Source: Molanna angustata (taxonomy: Eukaryota > Arthropoda > Insecta > Trichoptera > Molannidae). Taken from it: a stretch of DNA of 64,000 nt. The notes under the pieces were generated by a model. That model made no database searches, was not told where the DNA came from, and worked only from the letters and a program-made list of their open reading frames with translations. A program made the translations under genes and the position numbers. Where the stretch lies: assembly GCA_963576475.1 (NCBI GenBank), contig OY754973.1, positions 9,012,052 to 9,076,051 of the forward strand, given 5' to 3'. Every line of letters starts with the position of its first letter. Position 1 is the first letter of the stretch. Below are positions 21,940 to 36,757 of the stretch, piece after piece.

Positions 21940-22950
21940 ATATACATTACAATGTGTAATATGGCAATGTATTTATGACATGTAATAAAAATAGCAGAAG
22001 AAAAGGAAAAAAAATCAATTCATAGCAATGAGAGAAAAACAAAAGGATAAGGAGAGGAAGAGGAGAGAAAGATGTAATCAGGTATTCTCAGATAGATATT
22101 TTGGCTTTAGCCTTTTTTTGGATATGTTTAATGAGATTGATAGATTATTGATTTTGTTGTACCTAATAATTTGGTCGCATTAAACTAGTCGACTGTAAAC
22201 ACATCATATTTAACGATTTTTTTTGTTTTATTAGGTAGATAAAATTGGAGTTATACATATCAAATAATTAAATATAATTATTAAATAATTACTAAGGAAT
22301 TATACATAATATTTTCCTTTTTTATTATGAAAAACTATGTGAAGTTAATTAAAAATAACAAGCAAGTTTTTTATTCGCAACTCCCCAAAATTTAACAAAA
22401 AATGGCTTAAACAAAAATGTTGATTTGCGTATATGTGTGGCAATCTGTGGTACGAATAATACGAAAAATAAAATTGTAATTTTGTCACTGCTATCCGTTT
22501 TATGATTTTTATCTATGGAATTGCACGTTATAAATCATCCGCAATAGATTTCTATCATATTTCAGTCTGTGAATGTTTAACATGGGGAGGCTGAAGCAGA
22601 AAAAAGCTTTCTTTGTTTATTGTCAGTTATTTGTCTGGTATTTGGTGTTGTCTTCACGCCGAGTGAGTTCAGAATTTCACGTGTCGTTTCATCAAACACA
22701 CCTCGATCAACGAAGCCAAGTCTAATATGTGATTTGAAGATCTCAAAGCCATTTTGGTTGGTTCAATAGACCCGAAGTTTTTTTTAACTCTCCGCTACCA
22801 ACTTATTTTGTAGACATATAATTTCTCAATTGATTAATTTAATAAAACATAGTTTAATTCAACTTGAGTGAGAATTGAATGATAATAGCGTTTTCACCAT
22901 ACATAGCTAGCGTTGTCAGAGGTTTAATTTGTACTAAGATGTGAGAATTA
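21940..22950. other. Mostly non-coding; short minus-strand open stretch
   Basis: On the minus strand, 22748-22575 reads openly as NGFEIFKSHIRLGFVDRGVF, then ETTREILNSLGVKTTPNTRQ. The composition is protein-like but no family was recognised; it may be a broken element or exon. The rest is AT-rich without features. Confidence 0.3.
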
Positions 22951-22984
22951 CTAAATGAGAGCTTTACGAGGACTGCTTATTATA

Positions 22985-23371
22985 AATGCATCAAAACAAT
23001 GTTATTATATTGTAGTCAATTATATGGTAAATAAACTCCTCAAGAAGATCTACAATCAAACAAAAGACTACAAACTCATGCAGATTATTGCCCTGCTCCT
23101 CACCAATAGAAGATTTTTTGTCACCTTACAGGGAAGAAACAGCAGGTGGAGATCCCAAAAGAATGGACTACCCCAGGGAAGCGTACTCGCACCCATTCTG
23201 TATAATATTTACACCAACGACCAACCCACTAATGGCTTAAACACCAAACAGTTTATATATGCTGATGACACTGCTGTAACTTCTCAAGAGAACACTTTCC
23301 GGATGGTTGAAGAAAATCTGTCTAAACCACTACAGATACTTGGAGACTACTATATGGAAATCATATGGTAA
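22985..23371 (+). pseudogene. Non-LTR retrotransposon reverse-transcriptase fragment
   Basis: An open frame of about 130 codons covers the central palm of a Jockey-type reverse transcriptase: NRRFFVTLQGRNSRW, GLPQGSVLAPILYNIYTND (motif B) and FIYADDTAV with the YADD catalytic aspartates (motif C). It ends soon after at ILGDYYMEIIW with a stop. The upstream motif A aspartate, the endonuclease and the thumb region are missing. Length is about a tenth of a full LINE. It is a truncated dead fragment, moderately old. No tail or target duplication was seen. Confidence 0.8.
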
Positions 23372-23499
23372 TGAGTGATTACGGATGTTATAAGCAAATT
23401 AAGATATTACAATTTTTTATTAATTTCCTGCAAATTACTGTTTTTGTTCTGCTTCTTGCTGCTCCTAACTCCTACCTCCTGACTCCTGGCTATGTCTGT

Positions 23500-23640
23500 G
23501 CAGACTTTCGAGGTCAGCGCTCATCGTCCTTATATTATAGGCCCTCCTGTCCTGTACGATGTCACCTTGGCCATGTCACTGCAGTTAGTTTCTTTATACA
23601 ATCCAAGTATTCTTTGATCTTCCTCTGAATTCGTCATCGT
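23500..23640 (-). pseudogene. LINE C-terminal tail fragment
   Basis: The minus strand reads RGRSKNTWIV and, after frame changes, VQDRRAYNIRTMSADLE. This is the GRPK..W…DR..W…ADP pattern that ends many insect RTE-like LINE proteins. It is diverged, with stops, and related to the fragment at 50045-50275. Confidence 0.5.
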
Positions 23641-23644
23641 GAGT

Positions 23645-24885
23645 CAAAAAAATAATAGACAGGTATATGTTTTTTATTTACAATCAGTCTTTTGCTTAAA
23701 TTAATCGTAATGAAAAATAAAACAGTAAATACAAGCATATACATATCTTCTCACCATCACGTAATTCCATTATGGGGAGGGCAGAGATATTGGGATGCCA
23801 CACAACACTAGGTATCCTTGAAAATACATCATATTCGGATTCATGAATCGTCTTATGCATGTTCGTATATTGTTTGTTCAGCCTCGTTATATTTTTAAAT
23901 GATATTTCGAGAGAATGCAACTATTTTTTTTCTAAACCGTAAATTGCATTGTATATCGTCGAATATATTGACCCTAAAGTTAAGATTGTATAAAATAAAA
24001 CTCCGGCGCAGAATTGAAGCTGTGATGTTTTACTTAGCAATCGGATATTTGAATCATGACGATTAAAAAAATGTTTCGTCGCCGACGCTTTAATTGTGAA
24101 TTATTCCAAGACCATTTGAACATAGGTTGGTAAATGATGATTGTGGTACAAAACACACAGCTCTCCACAACTAAGCGGACGTTATCACAATATTTATTAT
24201 CGTGTTATTTTATTTTCGTGAAAATGAGATTGAATCTGGACCCGGCATTAACCTGAAGTCAAAATATCTCTGGTATCGATGAGGAGAATTCATGTATTTT
24301 CTATTTGTATTGTATCCACCGATGCACGTGCCGCTCTCATTTAAACGAAGATTAACAAATTATACGATTCCTGGGCCAAATCTCGGATTAAAATGTCGCA
24401 AAAGAATTTTATACATCATAATGAATCGTTCTTAGACGAGGTGTTTTCAAACGATAATGCCGATCGTAAAAAGTAGGTATGTATTTTTTTATTGCTTTCT
24501 CCGATTTGCTAGCGTAGGTGAATTGGGAATTATATTGTTTACTCTGAAGTGTTTTGTTAAGTTTTTCTTCTTCCTCTGTGACCTCACGAGTGAGGGTCAT
24601 GCGTTTGACCACTCGCCGAATAGTCCACTTCCGTTTGAGACGGACTTGATCAAATCTAATGCCAGACTCGCTTCATGGTATAAAAGCTGTTTTTTGTTTC
24701 GTTTAAGGATACCATAATATAATAACGATTGGATAATTTAATATAAATCACGTCTTCCATTTATAGACACTTTGGATGGTGGGAACTCCTTTGAAGTTCA
24801 ATTGTTCAAAGTTGACAAGAGTCAGAGTGTAAGTAAATTTTCACTACGCCTGCATAACGCAACAGGTATGGCACAAACGGTTAGG
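23645..24885. other. Non-coding stretch
   Basis: AT-rich DNA without recognised genes or repeats. Confidence 0.4.
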
Positions 24886-24889
24886 TATG

Positions 24890-25000
24890 GACAAAACATT
24901 TTTTTAAACTTTAAACAAACATTTCTGTTTAGGTAAAGGATTGTATGAGGATGAATATTTACTTGTTACAAGGACGTATTCATTTCTCCAAAAGAATACG
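24890..25000 (+). mobile_element. SINE family 1, body only
   Basis: Contains GATGAATATTTACTTGTTACAAGGACGTATTCATT, the diverged 3' body of SINE family 1, preceded by a weak TTTAGGTAAAGGATTGTATG match. The tRNA-like head is missing. Confidence 0.5.
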
Positions 25001-26105
25001 TATTATGTGATTGTGTTAAAATTTGTAAAAAAATATATATGACTACAATTATTTGATGTTACCTGTTGAAAATAAATCATATAAAATGGAGTATTAATAA
25101 TGACAGATTACAAGCGGGAAGATTGGGTCTCTAATAAATATTTCGATAAGAGATCTCTTATGTATGCCACTCATGTATTTTATCTCATTAAAAATATTAT
25201 TTATATGTTTCATTGCAAACCGTGCAACATCAAGGTGGGGTTTTTTTATTCGTATATTTCATCATAATTATCTTAATTCAAGTTGACAAATAATGACTTA
25301 TATCTGTGTAATAACGAGGGCTAAACACTGACATGGGAGGTTGCGATCGTCAGTAATGAAAAATGACCGGTGATAAATCAGTCTTGTTGAGTGTTGAATT
25401 CATAAATTTTCACATTAAATTCGTAACATAAAAGCAATAGAGTCTTTATTTCAAAAAGAGGCTGGTTAAATGAATTCGAATTGTAGTTTTTTTAATCCTA
25501 GTATAAACTTAAAAATAAGATTTCTTAAAAATTCCTAGCCATAAGAACATACAGTTTTAATCCACGTAATAAATTGATAATAAGAGCCTGAGAACTTACG
25601 ATGGATTAACCACCATCATTGCAGAAGTGGGGACTATAAATAACCTCACAACTATTAGCTCCCTATGTGGGTTGTATTTTTTTATCATTATATTTCTGAC
25701 ATGACATCAATCAATTATATTATAGGTTTTTCTTATTTTTTTTATTCATATATTTTTAAAAAATGATCAAGGTAATAATATAATAACATAAGTAATTGTT
25801 AATCAATCAGCCGACCTCTGATTTAATGTTACATGTACCTATTCACTGCTGGTAACAAAGCAATGAAATATTCCTGTCTAATGTGGTTCCTGAAAAGTGT
25901 CCTGGACATACAGAATATGTCCACGAACCTGATCCTTTCCAATTTATTACATATGTATTTATTTATTTATGGTTACAGTCACAATTACAAAAATACATTA
26001 AATAAGACAATTACCTAATAATAATACAAAATTAATAAAAACACGTAAATGATGGTGTATCTGAATCAAAAGGATCTAGGAGAGGATTAAAAGGGAAGGT
26101 TCTTC
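25001..26105. other. Non-coding stretch
   Basis: AT-rich, with no recognisable features. Confidence 0.4.
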
Positions 26106-26107
26106 TT

Positions 26108-26548
26108 CTTCAGCCTGTTTTCATCCATTCTTGGACATAGGCCTCCCCCCTGATCCTCCACAACTCCCTGTCTTGGGCACACTGCATCCATCTCCCTCCG
26201 GCACATTTCTTGATGTCATCAGACCACCTTGCCTGGTGTCTGCCGACACCTCTTCGGCTTGTTCTCGGTCGCCATTCTAAGATCTTTTTGGTCCATCGTG
26301 AATCCTGGCATCTGGCAATATGCCCAGCCCAGCTCCACTTAAGGCCAGCGACCCTTTCCGCTACATCGGCTACTATGGTTCTTTATCTTATCATGACATT
26401 CTGAATTCTGTCCCTTATTGAAATACCCAGCAACTTTCTCTCCATAGCTCTCTGTGTCACTAACAGCTTGTGCATTATTCTTTTTGTTAGGACCGATGTT
26501 TCCATTCCATAAGTAAGCACTGGGAGAATACATGCATCAAGGGAAGAT
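26108..26548 (-). pseudogene. RTE-clade LINE family 3, C-terminal fragment
   Basis: The minus strand reads, with one stop, from VLTYGMETS and RAMERKLLGISI through AERVAGLKWSWAGHIARCQD, KILEWRP, RRGVGRHQARWSDDIKKCAG and MQCAQDRELWRIRGEAYVQE to WMKTG and a stop. RAMER.LLGIS, WAGHIAR, ARW.DDI and QDRELW..+GEAYVQEW are strong RTE-clade signatures. An in-frame TAA near 26385 and loss of everything upstream, including the RT core, make it dead. The tail is a GAAGAAGAA run at 26101-26109. A related fragment lies at 41793-42030. Confidence 0.85.
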
Positions 26549-26784
26549 TAACAATATATTCTACATTCCACCATGATGAAAACTCGATTTCGCTAGAACT
26601 ATTTATCATAATAATTACATATTGACATTACATATAAACGCTTACACACACATAATATGTACATTAGAAGTAATTTTATTACATCGTTAAATTGCTTTGT
26701 TAACATCGATTAAATGCCCTTAAAGATTAAAAAAAATTGTCAATATTTGGAGCAAGCTCTTGTGCAAATTTTCTGTGTAATTAT

Positions 26785-26985
26785 TACGTACTAATTGTGG
26801 TAAGGCATCAGTATGGCGAATTCTGAGCGGCGTTCGTGTATTTTTTTATCTAAAGAGAACGCTGAGGTGTGCCTCGTTCGTCTGTTTGGTATGTTGAAGT
26901 TTCTAACTTTTAGAAGGTCTGTACAGTCAATGTTGGAGTATATCATGTCATAATGGTACATTGAATCTGAGGTCATTTAAAAATT
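26785..26985 (-). pseudogene. Jockey/CR1-type LINE C-terminal fragment
   Basis: The minus strand encodes KVRNFNIPNRRTRHTSAF and later RRSEFAILMPYHN. It aligns with INFNVPNRKTRNHFPFYC in the intact LINE at 47355-48680. About 65 codons remain. It is a diverged relative and not a recent copy. Confidence 0.65.
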
Positions 26986-27344
26986 TTAAAAAATCAAATG
27001 AAATAGTGGCTATGTGTAAGCATATGCAAGTTATTTTTAAGAAGTGAAAATGCGAGTTAAAAATATATAGGTACGAGAAATATGTTAAAAATCCAACGAA
27101 TTTCCTTTGTCATTGATACCAACATTACAGGTATGCAGTTATTATTAACGAAACATCGCCGTCATCAAACACAATTAGTTTTCTGTTATCTCAACAGATA
27201 TGTTTTAACAGAAAGACAACCAGTTATAAGAAGTTATAGCATACACTGTTTGATTGTAGATATTAGGTCTAATGGACCACCTTGTCACTATACGTTTAAG
27301 GCGTATCCTCACAATTTGCATAAAAAAATATTATCCAATCGAGA

Positions 27345-27490
27345 CACTGTAATAAGAGGAGAAATTTATTTCTCACGCAAATATTGCTTCTCTGGGTTGG
27401 AAACACTGGTTAGTTGGAAGAAATTGCCATACGGAAATAAACACACCACTTGCGCAGGGTGCAAGGAAGTGTTCATTATTATTATTTCGG
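27345..27490 (+). mobile_element. SINE family 3, 3' part
   Basis: From GAGGAGAAATTTATTTCTCACG through GGTTGGAAACACTGGTTAGT, GAAGAAATTGCCATACGG and CCACTTGCGCAGGGTGCAAG to a TTATTATTATT tail. It is very similar to 39885-40034. The tRNA-like head seen there is absent here. Confidence 0.7.
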
Positions 27491-27494
27491 GCTT

Positions 27495-28439
27495 TTTAAT
27501 ACCTTAATTAAGTATAATAAAGCTGTCTAATAAAAAATCATGTTCAAAATTGATCATTTAATACCATTTTTACAGGGTAGGTAGGTTGTTTCCATATTAA
27601 TACGACATCGTCTTTTATATAGTTATGTTTTTCTACGACTTCTTTTCAAAATAACTTTTATTAGTACTATTTTTGAAAATTTTTCAACATCTCAATATAG
27701 ACGAAGTTGGAATATAAAAGAATTACCAGGAACTCGAGGCACCTACAGGGCTTACGACCTGTCATCGAGTGGTTTACGTGATCACATTATACGCTTGCGC
27801 AAAGTTCACCAATTATGCCTTCTTATTGAGTTCACTTATCAACGCAATTTTTGAAAGTTCTACATAGTTATATAATTCAATAATGGGATACAATTCGTTT
27901 TAAAATAACACATTTATACTATCGCCATCTAATAAATAACGAAGAAAATCTTTTTTGCTACGTAATGTCAACTAAAGCAATAATCCTTATACATGAGGTG
28001 ACAGTGTTTCTTCGCACAGATGTCACCCCTGAATAACGCCAGAAATATTATTTCATTTTTGGCTTGTTTACCTTCTTTTACCAATGTGTATGTAAATCGA
28101 TTATTTTAAAAGTTGCATATAAGCAGTCGACTTATATTACTGTCTAAATTTTTGTTAAATTGCTATGTTGCTAAAATATCGATTGGTTATTACACTAGAT
28201 TTTTTTTGGTTAATAGTAACAAAACTTCATGTTAAAATTACCCGAACTATAGTGACTACAAAACATTTGGTTTTGTGTAACCAAATGTTTTGTGCACACA
28301 GCCAAACCGGACAGTTATTAATAGATAAACCTTTATTACTGATATCAAAGGTTTTGCTAAAACGCAGTTATATAGCCAGTTCGGTTGTCATAATATTTTT
28401 TTCAGTGTAAACACAATGTTATGAAATTTATGTAGTCTT
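27495..28439. other. Non-coding stretch with a small perfect hairpin
   Basis: No gene recognised. A perfect 15-bp stem, ACAAAACATTTGGTT at 28258-28272 and its complement at 28279-28293, closes on a 6-base loop. The CTCAATATAGACGAAGTTGG block at about 27692 matches one at 4572. Confidence 0.5.
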
Positions 28440-28535
28440 CTTTTTCAGTTTCCACCTCTGAGATTGGTCGGTAGCAAAGCGATGCAACTCTTCCTACACT
28501 CCGCTCGCTCTTCAGCGATCCGCTTCATCTCTGTA
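28440..28535 (-). pseudogene. RTE-type LINE C-terminal scrap
   Basis: The minus strand reads EMKRIAEERAEC (AEDRAEW in the family) and, after a frame change, TDQSQRW. It is the same tail type as 38945-39045 and 3353-3480. About 30 codons remain. Confidence 0.5.
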
Positions 28536-28539
28536 TAAC

Positions 28540-29224
28540 ACTGGAATGTATAACAAAGAATCGAACAGAACGTTGACATTTTCGAAGTTCGTCTGACCGT
28601 TAGCGTAGTGAGGATACGCCATTGTGAAACTATTGTTGTGATGGACGCGATACACCTGTCTCAATACACGATATCGCGGATGTCAATTAAAGAAAGGGGT
28701 CCAGCAGACCGCAGACCAGACTGGCAGTTAGCAGCAACCCGACAGACTTGCGGCTATTTTGAATCGAACAAATTTTATCTTGTTCAACACAACACTGATG
28801 ATGTGTACCTACCTATTATGTGTATATTTATATAGACTTACAAATCGACAATAATTTGAACTGTTCCGTAAATACTGCTTACAACCCATGAGGGATATAT
28901 CTTTTAGTTCGTGTTATTTATTCAGTTAGCGGATCGATTCGTATGCCTACATAAATTGCAGCATGTCGTAATGTTAACATATTAATCACACATTGAAAGG
29001 AGTAGTTTTTTGTATTTAACAACAAACAAGTACAACTAATTTATATAAATATACTAGATAACATAGCCTTAAGTAAAATAATGTAGTACCCCAATTACAT
29101 ATTGTCTTGAAGGGGGAAGGAAAAGGAAGGAGATGAAATAAATGTATAGACATGTTTTAAATTATAACTTAATATGAGAATAAAAATGAAAATAAAAAAA
29201 ATAAAAATTGTAAGAATATACATA
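28540..29224. other. Non-coding stretch
   Basis: No recognised feature. Confidence 0.35.
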
Positions 29225-29660
29225 CATACTAGCATACCCGACAGACGTTGTCCTGCCCGAACTATATATTTGTGAAACAAAAAAATATATGTAACATACA
29301 TTTGAATCACATGGATGTTATTATTCGCTGAGCGAAATTTACATTTTCTTGTTCGATGAGCCGCTAAACACTTTGATGTTAGATTGATTGTCATTTAATA
29401 TATAATTACAATACAGCATAATATATATTATGGTCTGGACAGATTTCTTTGTGTTGTCAGATGAAAACATTGCTAAATTCGACATTAGCGCCACCTATTA
29501 TAATTTGTATTTATAAAAAATCATGTTTTTTTATTTTCTTTTTATTATATTAATGTTTAAAATTCCATATTGTGAATCTAAACCATTCAGGGACTCACAT
29601 AAACACACACAAAAAATCTCATCAAAATCGGTTCAGCCGTTAAGGAAGAGTTCAATGACA
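29225..29660 (+). repeat. Dispersed insect repeat with CCCGACAGACGTTGTCCTG
   Basis: The block ACTAGCATACCCGACAGACG and TTGTCCTG, followed about 350 bp later by AAAATCTCATCAAAATCGG and TTCAGCCGTTAAGGAAGAGT, is a pairing I recognise from repeats common in lepidopteran and other insect sequence. It is non-coding. Class not assigned. It ends in a TTTATTTTATTTTA run. Confidence 0.5.
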
Positions 29661-29920
29661 TTTTATTTATTTATTTTATTTTATTTTATTTTTTAATTAA
29701 CACATACAACATTAGATAGTTTATTACATGGATTAATACATATGATACATCAATTATCTAAATCTAATGTCAGTTACATGTGTCAAATACATTTTGGTTT
29801 GTGTGTGTAGTGTAAGTAGTAAAGTATTTTTATTATTTATTTATTTAATTATTATTCCGCTTATGTAAGAGAGAGGGTGTGTATATGTATGTGTGTGTGA
29901 GGGTGTGTGTATGTGTGATA

Positions 29921-30171
<251 letters not shown>

Positions 30172-30197
30172 AAATCTAAGGTTTTCGCGAGTACAAA

Positions 30198-32990
<2,793 letters not shown>

Positions 32991-32994
32991 AATA

Positions 32995-33270
32995 TAGGTG
33001 CAAGGCACCGGCTTAAAATAGTACTTCCACTCTTTTCTATTATTTTGTCCAGTTAGGGCCGGGTAATCGAAAATACAACAGGCAAAATTTATAACAGCTT
33101 ATTTAGTTCAGCAATGAGGCTCACCACCCATTTTGAATTGTGTTTTTTAGGTGAGACGAGACTGATATGTGGGGATACACGCATGTTTCGTGCTTCCTTT
33201 TGTAAGGTAATGCACACCCTAACAATTGTCGCTGATTACCCCACATTGTCGGATATACTGTTATGGTATG
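32995..33270 (+). repeat. Dispersed repeat family Z, copy 1
   Basis: Matches the reverse complement of 42270-42560: GCCGGGTAATCGAAAATACA, TTCAGCAATGAGGCTCACCACCCATT, GGGATACAC, AAGGTAATGCACACCC, GCTGATTACCCCACATTGT and a CATACCAT-type end near 33260. The end resembles the ATGGTATGG-tailed RTE 3' ends here, so Z may derive from an RTE-like 3' UTR. Confidence 0.65.
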
Positions 33271-33796
33271 AATGAAAAAAATAATAAATTATGCATTTTT
33301 CGGTATACTTGCATGTGTTATAGTTCCTTTCATAACATGTTTTGCACAAAACTACTACACGTACAACGGGGTGGTGTGGTTCAATCAACTCGAAACAGAT
33401 TGAGGTAATCAATTGAATTTAATAATTTAAAAATAATAATAGACTCTGAATATAATATTGGCTGATTTGTTAATTGTATTTATGCACGTAGGTATGTATA
33501 TTTTATTTAAGTGTAAAAAATAAGTTGCTTTATTTTCTTACATCTAGTCATAGAATTATAATATACATCTAGTATAAACCAAATAATATAAACAATATTG
33601 GAAAAAAATAACAAATTTACATAGTATGACTTTTAAAAATAACAAACAAGAAAATATTCCAATTTCCATTACAAAAAACAAAGGAAGCACACAATATTTT
33701 AAAAGATTTTTTTTCTTTACGTATTCAACATCTAGGTACCTATTCATTTCATTTTGTAGACTAGATAATTTTGTAGATATTATTTTTGTTTATTTT

Positions 33797-33918
33797 GTGC
33801 TTGCACTCTGGTACAAGGCAACATTTTGTGCTTGCACTCTGGTAAAAGGCAACATCTTTTGCTTGCACTCTGGTAAAAGACAACATTTTGTGCTTGTACT
33901 CTGGTAAAAGGTAACATG
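33797..33918. repeat. Minisatellite, 31-bp unit x 4
   Basis: Four units of GTGCTTGCACTCTGGTAAAA then GGCAACATTTT, at exact 31-bp spacing (GCTTG at 33799, 33830, 33861 and 33892), with only a few substitutions. Because 31 is not a multiple of three it cannot keep a frame. Confidence 0.95.
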
Positions 33919-35119
33919 TTTTTTTCACTGTATATCTTTTTATGTAATGTATGATTAAATTTTTTTATAAGTGTTGTATTATTTTATAAAAATATATTTG
34001 TGCGTGCCTATATTTACCGCCAAACATTTAGAAAATTATCGATGTGAAGGAGACAATTTCCGTGGGCAAATTAATCAAGCACAAAACCCAAATTTGTATT
34101 CTGGGCAACCACGTGATTTTTCTGGATGTTTGGCAATAATTATACAATGAATCGTTTGGTAACAAATACCTGTTGATGCCATTTCATTATTTTTTTAAGA
34201 TCTTTTTTTTTTGACAACATTCCAAGTCAGTAATGCCACATTTAAAACCCCGCTGTCTCAATCAAAAAATTCTTCGGGCCTTACGAAAATCATTTCAGAC
34301 GTTCGGAATAAGAAAGAGTTTGAAACTCGTCAGAGAGTGTCCGAGGGCCGTTAGTAAAATTAGATTTATAATATCTATCGACACGAAATGGGACGAAGAG
34401 AATCTGAGAGAGACAGGGCCGGATCTTCAGTCTTCGGCGCCTAGATCATTAAATTCAAAATAAAAAAAATCGCTGATTAATATTTTACTATATGTCAGAC
34501 TGTTCATTCGAAAAATCAATTCAATTCCACTAGATTCTTTTTTCAGGTCTATTGTTTTTACGATCTTCGCCAACTTTTGTAGTTCCTCAAAATAATTAGC
34601 AGATCAATTCAGAAATTGCACATATATTACTTAAACGATTTCAATAAAATGTAACAAACGCATCGATCAAGTTCCGTTTTGTAGAATTTAATAAAAAAAA
34701 TTATCTCTAATTATTAATTCAAAATACTTATATAACAAAGGATTAGACTCAGAAGGGGATCCAAAACTTATTAATCTTAAATATTAACGATTCCTATTTA
34801 TAAAAAAAGTCTTGTGATTCCGCAAGTATTAATTAACCAATTATTTCATTTTAATGAATGAGTTTCTTAGTAAAAGTTTCTTAATTACGCACAATAAGAG
34901 ACATGACGTTTTTATACAATATATTGAATAATCGCGTAGATACTCCTAAATTATTAGAAAAAAATAATCACAGAGTTCCTGCACGTGCACGACAAGGAGT
35001 GACCGTTTATTCAGTGTGCCTGTTGTTCGAACAAACTACGCAGGGAATGCATTTATCTATGAACATGTAATCAGTTGGATTCAAAGTTTGCGGTTTTTGA
35101 CATGTTTGGCCCACCGGCC
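33919..35119. other. Non-coding stretch; possible conserved patch
   Basis: A GC-balanced patch at 34225-34445 is free of recognised repeats. No reliable exon. The remainder is AT-rich and unassigned. Confidence 0.35.
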
Positions 35120-35420
35120 ATTTTTAGGAAGATGTTGAGGCATTCGTAACAGTGATTTCCTTTCCAAATTTTTCCCATTCCTATTCATAGTCCTGTCCTT
35201 ATTTCCTAGCTTGTCCATTGTTTAATTAATTTATTTTAATTGTTTCTTTATCGTTCTTTGTCTTTTTTTGTTTTTCTTTTTCGTAAGATCGTAATTAAGT
35301 AATTGGTGTTACTATTTTGGTTTTTGTATTTAATAATTAAATTTGAATTTATATGTACCTATATTAAAAAAACTGTTTGTAACCTTAAATAAATAAAATA
35401 AAATAAAAATAAAATAAATG
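35120..35420 (+). repeat. LINE 3' UTR-like tract
   Basis: T-rich DNA with short runs such as TTGTCTTTTTTTGTTTTTC ends in AACCTTAAATAAATAAAATA and AAATAAAAATAAAATAAATG. The composition and AATAAA-type tail match the 3' UTR of the LINE at 48681-49192. No coding part remains. Confidence 0.4.
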
Positions 35421-35980
35421 ATCTTCAAATAATAAAATAATTTAATTTAATTTCGTGAACTAAAGCTGTGAATTTTCAAATTTTTTCATCGAATGATTTT
35501 TGAATTTACTTAGCTGGAATCTGGAATAGCCACATCATTATTTTTAACTGTCCACTTCATTGTGTTACTGTTTCGAATTATATTTACCTAATATTTAGTG
35601 CGCCAGATTTCTCTGTGCTCGACACAACTACACCGTTTGAACCCACGGAGAATTCGATCCTGAGGATAAACTACTTCGGCCTAGTGTTTTATTACTTGTA
35701 ATGCACTGAATTAATTTGGGTTTTTCTCATTTTTATTATAATTTAGCGTCGTTTAAAGGCGAATGAAAATGACTTACGACAGTTTGCCGCTAAATGTATC
35801 AGTTCACTTCAAAGATTCTTTGATTAATAGTGTCCTAATTTAAGCCATTAATCTAAATAACAATTATTACTCATCGAGATTTTTTTTAATTTCCGAAAAG
35901 GCGTACTAAGTTTGAATTCCTATTTATTTATTTATTTTTATAAATACATCTCACTAATAATGTGTTTTATAAAGTCCGAA
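35421..35980. other. Non-coding stretch
   Basis: No recognised features; 35740-35890 is repeat-free. Confidence 0.35.
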
Positions 35981-35984
35981 TTTA

Positions 35985-36115
35985 ATAATAATAATAATAA
36001 TAAAATACTTTTATTGCTTTATACAACGTGGCGGACTTATTGCCCGCAGTCAATCTCTACCAGTCAACCACCATGGTAAATACAGACAGTAACAGGGATA
36101 GAAGAATACAAATAG
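35985..36115 (-). repeat. LINE 3' end, reversed
   Basis: In reverse complement it reads GGTTGACTGGTAGAGATTG, GGGCAATAAGTCCGCCACG, AATAAAAGTATTTTATTATT and a long ATT repeat. This is the same 3' end type as 40900-40985. Only the 3' UTR is present. Confidence 0.75.
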
Positions 36116-36600
36116 AGAAATAGAAAAAAAAATAATAATAATAAATAAATAAAAAAAAAAATAATTAAATAAATCAATTTCAAGAGGAAAATATTTAATC
36201 ATCATTTAAAAAACAAAGAATTTATCTAGCGTAGTTTTAAATGAATTTTTTATACTTCGCAAACACGTGTAATTTAACAGGTGGTACATTAAGTCTTGAT
36301 TTATCATTATTCTTTTGATGACAAGTTGTATAACCTATATTTTGGTACCTTGAAATTTTGAGGCATTTCATTGAAATAATTCCAGTTTGCTATTTGTTAA
36401 TATTTTAGAAGACTCATTGCTAAGAGCGAACAAGTAAAAACACCATTGCATTACTTTACTTCCAAAGCAATCAGAATTGAATCAGAACAGAACACCTGTA
36501 ACATAGATATATTCTTGAAATTCGAAACTGCAGCCTATTTTGATGCCAATTTTGATGCCAAACATAGTTCTAGAAACAAAGGTATTGTAAAAAACATCAG

Positions 36601-36754
36601 GGGGGCAAGCCTGGTCAACCGGCGGAATCATAACCATCCATGTTTACCCATTTCTATAAATTCTTAAGATATTATACAACTCCATAAGATAATTATATCA
36701 ATGATTTAGGTAATCGTGAAGGTTTTGATTTCGCAATTTGACAAGACTTGCCCC
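36601..36754. mobile_element. TIR element (GGGGGCAAG family), copy 2, empty
   Basis: Starts GGGGGCAAGCCTGGTCAACC and ends …TTTGACAAGACTTGCCCC, with imperfect TIRs of about 37 bp. Flanks are CAG at 36598-36600 and CAG at 36755-36757. It is 154 bp and non-coding, and it aligns end to end with copy 1 once the RTE there is removed. A typical MITE. Confidence 0.8.
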
Positions 36755-36757
36755 CAG

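Noticed and set aside
27082..27507. Open frame of 141 codons
   Set aside because: Its second half runs through SINE family 3 sequence, so the frame is fortuitous.
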